Assembly (NCBI GenBank): GCA_004552595.1 | Contig: SFNX01000063.1 | Coordinates: forward strand, 1 to 14,696 | Origin: Lachnospiraceae bacterium | GTDB taxonomy: Bacteria; Bacillota; Clostridia; Lachnospirales; Lachnospiraceae | Direction: 5' to 3' | Length of the DNA: 14,696 bases | In this document: positions 7,569 to 13,253 of the stretch, in pieces | Layout of the letters: the number at the start of each line of letters is the position of its first letter | Numbering within the stretch: the stretch's first letter is position 1 | Position numbers and translations under genes: made by a program | The notes under the pieces: model-generated | Told to the model about the DNA's origin: nothing | Database searches by the model: none | What the model saw: only the letters and a program-made list of their open reading frames with translations

Positions 7569-7636
7569 GATGAACAATGGTGCAGCAGTTCATCTATGAA
7601 AATTGACAATCAATAATCCGACTTCTGCACAAGTCG
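7569..7636 (+). promoter_or_regulatory. Structured 5' leader with two hairpins and complementary loops
   Basis: Hairpin 1 pairs GATGAAC (7569-7575) with GTTCATC (7588-7594) around a 12-base loop. Hairpin 2 pairs CGACTT (7619-7624) with AAGTCG (7631-7636) around the six-base loop CTGCAC. The loop of hairpin 1 contains GTGCAG (7580-7585), the exact complement of the whole loop of hairpin 2, so a six-pair loop-loop contact is possible. Hairpin 2 ends eight bases before the AGGAGG ribosome binding site (7645-7650). No T run follows, so any control would act on translation or mRNA stability rather than termination. I do not recognise it as a named riboswitch class. Confidence 0.45.
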
Positions 7637-7661
7637 AGAAAATCAGGAGGAATATTTCGTT

Positions 7662-9041
7662 ATGAAGATGAAAAAGTTATTAGCACTTCTTCTTTCAGCA
7701 ACTATGACAGTTGGAATGTTAGCAGGCTGTGGCGGATCACAGGAAGCAGCAGCACCTGCAGCAACAGAAGAAGCAGCACCTGCAGCAGAAGAAGAGGCAC
7801 CTGCAGCAGAAGAAGAAGCACCTGCAGCCGAGGCATCAGGAGAAGTTGAAGAGATCACATTTATGGTATGGGATGATCTTGCAGCAACAGAAGACCTTAT
7901 TTCTAAGGGTTATGCAGATTCAATCGAGAGATTTAACAAGGATTTTGAAGGAAAGTATCATTGTACACCTATCACAACAAACCTTGAAGAGTACTACACA
8001 AAGCTTAATGCTTTAGTAGCAGCTGGCGAGACACCGGACGTATTCATCGTATCACCTGGTGCTAACATGAATGACTACGCATTAACAGGCGTTGCAGCTC
8101 CTATCGATCAGTATCTTGAAGCTGACGGATGGAAGGATACATTCACATCAGATGCAGTATTCGCAGGAAGCACATATGATGATGGCATTTACGCAGTACC
8201 GCTTAACATCGCAGCAGCTTGTGTATTCTATAACACAGAGATGTTTGAGAAGGCAGGCGCATCAGTTCCTAAGACATTTGATGAGTTATTAGAGTCTTGT
8301 CAGAAGTTACAGGATGCCGGCTACACACCAATCACAATCTCAGCTGGTACAGCATGGTGCTTATCAATGGTAGCTGGATACCTTTGCGACAGAAATGGTC
8401 TTGTTCTTGACGACATTAAGGAACACAAGACAGATTGGAAGGATGAGAAGGTTATCAACGCTGGTAAGCAGATTCAGCAGCTTTCTAAGTACTTCCAGAA
8501 GACAGCAGCCGGTGATGACAACGATATAGCTACAGCAGCATTCTACAACGGAGAAGCTGCAATCCTTATCCAGGGATCATGGGCAATCGGTCAGATTAAC
8601 GGTTCTTGTGCAGAAGGTTTCGCAGATAAGGTTGGCGTATTCGCATTCCCTGCAGTTGAAGGCGGAAACCCAGATGCTAACAGAGTTATTGCTAAGTCAG
8701 ACTCACTTATGATGAGCGCTAGCACAAAGCATCCTGAAGCAGCAGTACAGCTTATGAAGTACTTCGTTGATGAGACAGCTCAGAAGTACACAGCAGAAAT
8801 TGGTGGTAAGATTCCTGTAACAAATGTTGAGTACGATATGGAAGTTGCTCCACCAGAGCTTAAGTATGTTATGGATGTATTCAAGAACGCTTCTTCAACA
8901 TTCGGATTCTACAACGAATCACTTGTTGATACAGAAGCTGGTTCAACATTTGATAACTGTTTCGTAGAAATCTTCAAGGGTGAGGATCCTGCAACAGCTC
9001 TTGATCCAATCCAGGAGTACTACGAGATGAACGTTTGGTAA
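7662..9041 (+). CDS. Sugar ABC transporter substrate-binding lipoprotein (CUT1 family)
   Basis: This 459-residue protein has a lipoprotein signal peptide: MKMKK, a hydrophobic core, then the lipobox LAGC with Cys23 as the lipidated residue. An Ala/Glu/Pro linker (about 26-64) tethers the binding domain, which from about residue 65 has the usual type 1 extracellular solute-binding pattern (EITFMVWDD..., then AAGETPDVFIVSPG, YAVPLNIAAACVFYNTEMFEKAG, and GEAAILIQGSWAIG). It would capture an oligosaccharide outside the membrane and deliver it to the two downstream permeases. The GH3 glycosidase and xylulokinase nearby suggest xylo-oligosaccharides as ligand; this is inference. The start is set by AGGAGG at 7645-7650, 11 bases upstream; a second Met two codons later is possible. 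Codon choice is strongly biased (GCA, ACA, AAG, GTT), unlike the polysaccharide genes, as expected for an abundant protein. A terminator-like hairpin follows. Confidence 0.93.
   Translation: MKMKKLLALLLSATMTVGMLAGCGGSQEAAAPAATEEAAPAAEEEAPAAEEEAPAAEASGEVEEITFMVWDDLAATEDLISKGYADSIERFNKDFEGKYHCTPITTNLEEYYTKLNALVAAGETPDVFIVSPGANMNDYALTGVAAPIDQYLEADGWKDTFTSDAVFAGSTYDDGIYAVPLNIAAACVFYNTEMFEKAGASVPKTFDELLESCQKLQDAGYTPITISAGTAWCLSMVAGYLCDRNGLVLDDIKEHKTDWKDEKVINAGKQIQQLSKYFQKTAAGDDNDIATAAFYNGEAAILIQGSWAIGQINGSCAEGFADKVGVFAFPAVEGGNPDANRVIAKSDSLMMSASTKHPEAAVQLMKYFVDETAQKYTAEIGGKIPVTNVEYDMEVAPPELKYVMDVFKNASSTFGFYNESLVDTEAGSTFDNCFVEIFKGEDPATALDPIQEYYEMNVW
7752..7838 (+). repeat. Coding tandem repeat of about 21 bp (lipoprotein linker)
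   Basis: Four units start with GCACCTGCAGC at 7752 (24 bp), 7776, 7797 and 7818 (21 bp each), the last diverging at its end. They encode repeated APAAEEE-type heptapeptides in the linker between Cys23 and the binding domain. In-frame units can be gained or lost without breaking the protein, so linker length may vary between strains. Confidence 0.8.
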
Positions 9042-9087
9042 GATACCACTCTGAATCAATTTAACAAATCATTAACATGATTTTGGG

Positions 9088-9111
9088 GCCAGCACCCAAA
9101 TGGGTGCTGGC
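9088..9111 (+). terminator. Terminator-like hairpin after the binding-protein gene, probably partial read-through
   Basis: GCCAGCACCC (9088-9097) pairs perfectly with GGGTGCTGGC (9102-9111) around AAAT, a GC-rich 10-bp stem. The following TATTTTAT is only moderately T-rich. Because the permease genes follow without a clear promoter, this hairpin probably attenuates transcription or protects the 3' end of the binding-protein mRNA, making that protein more abundant than the permeases. This arrangement is well known in binding-protein-dependent transport operons. Confidence 0.7.
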
Positions 9112-9112
9112 T

Positions 9113-9150
9113 ATTTTATAGGAAATAATAGCCATTATTTCCTATAAAAT
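9113..9150 (+). repeat. Perfect 17-bp inverted repeat between binding-protein and permease genes
   Basis: ATTTTATAGGAAATAAT (9113-9129) and its exact reverse complement (9134-9150) are separated by AGCC. It starts one base after the terminator-like hairpin. As RNA it forms a long, mostly A-U stem about 29 bases before the permease start codon. It may be an mRNA processing or stability element or a REP-like palindromic unit; the sequence alone does not decide. Confidence 0.75.
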
Positions 9151-9179
9151 GGTCAAAGGCCAGATAAAGGAGGTATTGT

Positions 9180-10085
9180 ATGGACAAATTATTGAGAAAC
9201 AAAAAAGCGATATTTTTATTTATCGCACCGGCGTTAATTTTATTTACGGTAGTTCTTTTTGTACCGATTTGTAAGTCAGTATATTATTCATTCTGCAATT
9301 ACAAAACGAACTACCCAATCATATTTAATGGTTTAGATAACTATGTAAAACTGTTTACGAAGGATAAAGCAATGAGAATTGCACTTAAGAACTCAATGTT
9401 CTTCTTGGTTTTCTCTTGCGTTTCACAGCTTATCTGTGGTCTTTTGCTTGCGGCATTACTTACAAATATCAAAAAAGGAAAAGACTTATTTAAGAACATT
9501 TACTATTTACCATGTGTTCTTTCATCAGCTGCTTTAGGTCTTTTGTGGATGTTCGTATTTACACCTAGACTCGGTATTAACGAAATGCTTGCTTCCTTGG
9601 GAGTGTATGCTGATTGTACAGATGGTCCTGAATGGCTTTTCAATACAGAAGGATTTATCATTCTTCCAATCATCGTAATTTCAGTAGTTGCCCTATGGCA
9701 GTATGTAGGTCAGTCGATGATGCTTTACATGGCACAGATTTCAGGTATCAGTAAAGACGTATATGAAGCTGCATATATTGACGGCGCTAGTAAGCCACAG
9801 GCATTCATTCATATTACATTACCTTTAATTAGACCGATGGTTGCAACGGCAATGTCACTTAATGCGATCGGTTCACTTAAATTCTTCGATCTTGTATATA
9901 ACATGATTCCCGAAGGATTCCTTGCAGGAAAGGCACACGTTCTTGCAACACACCTTTATGATCAGGGCTTTAAGTACAATAAGCTTGGATACGGTTCTGC
10001 AATAGGTGTAGTACTCATGGTAATGTGTCTTATCGTAACAGTAATTATTAATAAGTTTGTCAAAGTTGACAGCTACGAGATGTAA
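9180..10085 (+). CDS. CUT1 sugar ABC transporter permease, MalF/UgpA type
   Basis: This 301-residue membrane protein has about six hydrophobic segments (near 10-35, 70-95, 107-128, 155-180, 215-235 and 268-292). The cytoplasmic EAA loop that docks to the ATPase begins at Glu196 (EAAYIDGASKPQAF followed by ITLP). The N-terminal position in the pair and the opening (hydrophobic IAPALILFTVVLFVPI) fit the MalF/UgpA/MsmF subtype. It would form the translocation pore with the next gene product. AAAGGAGGT (9166-9174), five bases before the ATG, is a strong ribosome binding site. The gap to the next gene is only 20 bases. No ATPase gene is present in the operon. Ligand specificity cannot be read from the permease; xylo-oligosaccharide uptake is inferred from context. 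Confidence 0.93.
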   Translation: MDKLLRNKKAIFLFIAPALILFTVVLFVPICKSVYYSFCNYKTNYPIIFNGLDNYVKLFTKDKAMRIALKNSMFFLVFSCVSQLICGLLLAALLTNIKKGKDLFKNIYYLPCVLSSAALGLLWMFVFTPRLGINEMLASLGVYADCTDGPEWLFNTEGFIILPIIVISVVALWQYVGQSMMLYMAQISGISKDVYEAAYIDGASKPQAFIHITLPLIRPMVATAMSLNAIGSLKFFDLVYNMIPEGFLAGKAHVLATHLYDQGFKYNKLGYGSAIGVVLMVMCLIVTVIINKFVKVDSYEM

Positions 10086-10105
10086 GAAGGGAAGGAGGAA
10101 TAGAA

Positions 10106-10915
10106 ATGAGCAAAAATAAAGACGTAACAATTTCTGCAACAAGTACAAAATCAAAAGTAGTACAGGTAATTATTTATGTATTCCTTACCCTTTTTGCACC
10201 ACTCCTCTGGGTAGTTATTACATCACTTAAAGATGACAGCACACTTATGCTTTCACCATGGGCAATGCCTGACAAGCTTATGTTCGAAAACTATACATTT
10301 GCATGGACAGCAGGTAACTTAGGAAGAGCAACACTTAACTCATTTATTGTATGTACAATAACTCTTATTTTATCAATGCTCTTTGGCGCAATGGCAGCAT
10401 ATGCAATAGCTATATTAAGATGGAAGCTTGCTAAGCTCACATTGACATATTTCCTTATAGGAATGAAGTTTTCAAAGCTTAAGATGAGTAATTCACTTAT
10501 TGGTATTATTATTCCATACATTACGTTCTCACTTCCTATTACTATATATATTCTCGTAGGTTTCTTTGAGGGAATCCCGAGAGAGCTTTTTGAATCTGCA
10601 TGTATTGACGGATGCTCAGTTTATAAGATGTTCGGAACTGTTGCATTACCACTTGCAAAGACAGGATTCATGGTTACAGGACTTATGTCATTTGTTAATA
10701 ACTGGAACGAACTTCTTCTGGCAATGGTATTTATTTCAAATGAAGCCAAGAAAACGCTGCCGGTATCGTTGACAAAATTCGTCGGTCCGTATAATACAAA
10801 CTATTGTCAGATGTTTGCTGCAATTGTACTTGCCATCATTCCTACAATTATAGTTTACTGTATGTTCAGTAACCAGATTGTAGACGGACTTACACAAGGT
10901 GCAGTAAAGGGATAA
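10106..10915 (+). CDS. CUT1 sugar ABC transporter permease, MalG/UgpE type
   Basis: This 269-residue membrane protein is the second pore subunit. It begins with a short polar N-terminus, then a membrane segment (about 20-40) followed by TSLKDDSTLM, typical of MalG-type permeases. It carries the EAA loop from Glu163 (ESACIDGCSVYKMF followed by VALP), and ends in the family-typical IVDGLTQGAVKG. The Ala-to-Ser change at the second EAA position is a mild deviation. GGAGG at 10094-10098, seven bases before the ATG, supports the start. It lies 20 bases after the first permease and 35 bases before the GH3 gene without a terminator, so all are probably co-transcribed. Confidence 0.93.
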   Translation: MSKNKDVTISATSTKSKVVQVIIYVFLTLFAPLLWVVITSLKDDSTLMLSPWAMPDKLMFENYTFAWTAGNLGRATLNSFIVCTITLILSMLFGAMAAYAIAILRWKLAKLTLTYFLIGMKFSKLKMSNSLIGIIIPYITFSLPITIYILVGFFEGIPRELFESACIDGCSVYKMFGTVALPLAKTGFMVTGLMSFVNNWNELLLAMVFISNEAKKTLPVSLTKFVGPYNTNYCQMFAAIVLAIIPTIIVYCMFSNQIVDGLTQGAVKG

Positions 10916-10950
10916 TAAAAATAATAATTATTTAGAAAGAGTATTTTCTT

Positions 10951-13095
10951 ATGACGAGAGAAGAAGCGAAGAAAAAGGCAACTGAGCTTGTTGCCAAAAT
11001 GACAACAGAAGAAAAGGCTTCACAGTTAAGATATGATGCTCCGGCGATTGAAAGACTTGATGTTCCTGAATATAACTGGTGGAACGAATGTCTTCACGGA
11101 GTTGCAAGAGCAGGTACTGCAACTGTTTTTCCACAGGCAATCGGTCTTGCAGCAATGTTTGATGATGAATTTCTTAAAGAAATTGCAGATGCAATATCTA
11201 CAGAAGCAAGAGCGAAATATAATGCCTTTTCTGAAGAGGAAGACAGAGATATATATAAGGGACTTACAATGTGGAGTCCTAACGTGAATATTTTCAGAGA
11301 CCCTAGATGGGGACGAGGCCATGAGACATATGGTGAAGATCCTTATCTTTCAGGGAAGCTTGGAAAAGCATTTGTTGAAGGTCTCCAGGGAAATGGCGAA
11401 CATATGAAGGTTGCGGCATGTGCTAAGCACTTTGCAGTTCACTCAGGACCTGAAGCAATAAGACACAGCTTTGATGCCAAATGTTCTAAGAAAGACATGT
11501 TTGAGACATACCTTCCTGCTTTTGAAACACTTGTAAAAGATGCTAAAGTAGAAGCGGTTATGGGTGCGTATAACAGAGTTGAAGGCGAGCCGGCATGTGC
11601 GCATAAATTCCTTATGGAAGATGTATTAAGAGGCGAGTGGGGATTTGAAGGACATTATGTTTCTGACTGCTGGGCAATCAGAGACTTCCATGAGAACCAC
11701 AAGGTTACAAAGAACTCCACGGAGTCAGCAGCACTGGCACTTAATACAGGCTGTGATGTTAATTGTGGATGTACATATGAGTATATTCTTGATGCATTAA
11801 GAGAAGGACTTATTACTGAAGAAGCAATTGACAGATCGCTTATCAGATTATTTACAACACGTTTCCTTCTTGGAATGTTTGAGCCTTGTGAATATGATGA
11901 AATCGGTTACAGCGAAGTTGAGAGCAAGGAACATATTAAGCTTGCAAAAAAGGCAGCAAGAAAATCGATAGTACTTCTTAAAAATGATGGAATACTTCCG
12001 CTTGATGTAACAAAGCTTAATTCAATAGGTGTTATTGGACCGAATGCTAATTCACGCGCATCATTAATCGGTAATTATCACGGCACTTCATCAAGATATG
12101 TAACTGTGCTTGAAGGAATACAAAAGGTTTGCGATAAGAATGATATAAGAGTTCATTATTCTGACGGAAGTCACTTATTTAAGGAAAGAGTAGAAAATCT
12201 TGCATTTGATGATGACAGAATTTCAGAAGCAGTAATCGTTGCCAAGAATTCTGATGTTGTAGTGTTAGTTGTCGGTCTTGATGAAACTCTTGAAGGAGAA
12301 GAAGGTGATACAGGTAACAGCTATGCATCAGGTGATAAGGAAACTCTTAACCTTCCTGCTTCACAGATGAGAATGATTGAAACTCTTGAAGCAGTTGGAA
12401 AGCCAATTATTCTTATTAATATGACAGGTTCGGCAATGGATTTGGCTTTTGCTAAGAATAACGACACATACGGTGCAATATTACAAGCATGGTACCCGGG
12501 ATGTATGGGAGGAAAGGCAATAGCTGATATACTCTTTGGAAAGATATCTCCTTCAGGAAAGCTTCCTGTTACATTCTACAATTCGCTTGATGAGCTTCCT
12601 GATTTTGAAGACTACAGCATGAAGGGAAGAACATATAAATATATGGAAAATCCTGCACAATATCCTTTCGGATTTGGTCTTACATATGCTAATGTAGAAA
12701 TGACCGGAGCATCTTTAGAAAATGAAGAAAATGCTAAGTCATTAATCAAATCAGACAATATATATGATGGAAGTATAAGCGTCAGAGCTAATATTAAAAA
12801 TACAAGCGGAATTAAAACAGACGAAGTAGTTCAGGTATACATTAAGAATCATAACTCTGAGTATGCTGTACGAAATCATAGTCTGTGCGGATTTAAACGT
12901 GTGGGACTTGATGCTTTTGAAGAAAAGGAAGTAACAATTAATATCCCATCAAGAGCATTTATGGTTGTTAATGAAGAAGGCAAATATATACAGGACGGTG
13001 ACAAATTCACCTTATATGTAGGTGTAAGCCAGCCTGATGAAGTAAGTGTTTCACTTTGCAAGGTTAATCCGCTTAAGATAGAAATAAATCTTTAA
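10951..13095 (+). CDS. GH3 glycoside hydrolase, probable intracellular beta-xylosidase
   Basis: This 714-residue protein has the three-part GH3 layout: a TIM-barrel domain (about 1-310), an alpha/beta sandwich (about 340-560) and a C-terminal fibronectin III-like domain (about 610-710). Visible family blocks are NWWNECLHGVAR near 47, SPNVNIFRDPRWGRGHETYGEDP near 110 (read as two adjoining motifs), CAKHF, and YVSDCWAI, where Asp239 is the expected catalytic nucleophile. The acid/base is probably one of Glu448, Glu450 or Glu451 in LEGEEGD; this is inference. The NWWNE and SDC patterns fit the beta-xylosidase/arabinosidase branch better than typical beta-glucosidases, and the xylulokinase downstream agrees, but beta-glucosidase activity remains possible. 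There is no signal peptide, so it would act in the cytoplasm on imported oligosaccharides. The ribosome binding site is weak (GAAAGAG, 10935-10941). A strong terminator follows. Confidence 0.9.
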   Translation: MTREEAKKKATELVAKMTTEEKASQLRYDAPAIERLDVPEYNWWNECLHGVARAGTATVFPQAIGLAAMFDDEFLKEIADAISTEARAKYNAFSEEEDRDIYKGLTMWSPNVNIFRDPRWGRGHETYGEDPYLSGKLGKAFVEGLQGNGEHMKVAACAKHFAVHSGPEAIRHSFDAKCSKKDMFETYLPAFETLVKDAKVEAVMGAYNRVEGEPACAHKFLMEDVLRGEWGFEGHYVSDCWAIRDFHENHKVTKNSTESAALALNTGCDVNCGCTYEYILDALREGLITEEAIDRSLIRLFTTRFLLGMFEPCEYDEIGYSEVESKEHIKLAKKAARKSIVLLKNDGILPLDVTKLNSIGVIGPNANSRASLIGNYHGTSSRYVTVLEGIQKVCDKNDIRVHYSDGSHLFKERVENLAFDDDRISEAVIVAKNSDVVVLVVGLDETLEGEEGDTGNSYASGDKETLNLPASQMRMIETLEAVGKPIILINMTGSAMDLAFAKNNDTYGAILQAWYPGCMGGKAIADILFGKISPSGKLPVTFYNSLDELPDFEDYSMKGRTYKYMENPAQYPFGFGLTYANVEMTGASLENEENAKSLIKSDNIYDGSISVRANIKNTSGIKTDEVVQVYIKNHNSEYAVRNHSLCGFKRVGLDAFEEKEVTINIPSRAFMVVNEEGKYIQDGDKFTLYVGVSQPDEVSVSLCKVNPLKIEINL

Positions 13096-13107
13096 AGCTG
13101 TTTTTAG

Positions 13108-13146
13108 AAAAAAGTCTCGTCGTAAACGTTTTCGTCGAGACTTTTT
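13108..13146 (+). terminator. Intrinsic terminator ending the uptake operon
   Basis: AAAAAGTCTCG (13109-13119) pairs with CGAGACTTTTT (13136-13146), an 11-bp stem extended inward by a further broken stem around AAACGTTT. The descending arm ends in five Ts followed by GTCTT. It starts 13 bases after the GH3 stop codon. The A run on the ascending side could also let it work on the opposite strand. Confidence 0.85.
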
Positions 13147-13149
13147 GTC

Positions 13150-13178
13150 TTGTGAACATTGTATCAATTGAGTATAAT
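13150..13178 (+). promoter_or_regulatory. Promoter of the xylulokinase gene
   Basis: TTGTGA (13150-13155), a 17-bp spacer and a perfect TATAAT (13173-13178) form a convincing sigma-A promoter directly after the terminator. Transcription would start near 13185, so xylulokinase is expressed separately from the uptake operon. Confidence 0.75.
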
Positions 13179-13183
13179 ATTGG

Positions 13184-13229
13184 TATGGAAAATTGGACAA
13201 TTTGTACATGTACAATACGATTTTCCATA
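13184..13229. promoter_or_regulatory. Nested dyads at the xylulokinase transcription start, candidate repressor operator
   Basis: A perfect 14-bp palindrome TTGTACATGTACAA (13202-13215) lies inside a 10-bp inverted repeat, TATGGAAAAT (13184-13193) and ATTTTCCATA (13220-13229). The whole sits from about +1 to +45 of the predicted transcript, a natural position for a road-block repressor. The inner palindrome recalls GntR-type sites such as the AraR operator (TTGTACGTACAA) but has two extra central bases. It can also fold as RNA, ending 11 bases before the AAGGAGG ribosome binding site. Confidence 0.55.
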
Positions 13230-13253
13230 GCATATCAGTTAAGGAGGTTGTGT

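Noticed and set aside
7570..7616. Two tiny leader ORFs (9 codons from 7570 and 6 codons from 7596) in the uptake-operon leader
   Set aside because: Neither has a properly spaced Shine-Dalgarno or a run of regulatory codons; the hairpins explain the region better.
7752..7838. Possible CRISPR-like or satellite repeat
   Set aside because: Units are contiguous, in frame and encode a low-complexity linker; there are no spacers.
7643..7858. Minus-strand Ala/Ser-rich reading frame opposite the lipoprotein start
   Set aside because: It is the antisense shadow of the coding tandem repeat, with no ribosome binding site and no recognisable protein features.
9113..9150. Inverted repeat as the end of an insertion sequence
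   Set aside because: No transposase frame, target duplication or second copy is visible in the window.
10919..10949. Short A/T inverted repeats before the GH3 start
   Set aside because: Stems of five to six A/T pairs are expected by chance in such AT-rich sequence and are too weak to act as a terminator.
13118..13137. AAACGTTT core resembling a LacI/CcpA-type operator
   Set aside because: It lies in the loop part of the operon terminator, and the flanks have CG where a cre site needs TG and CA.
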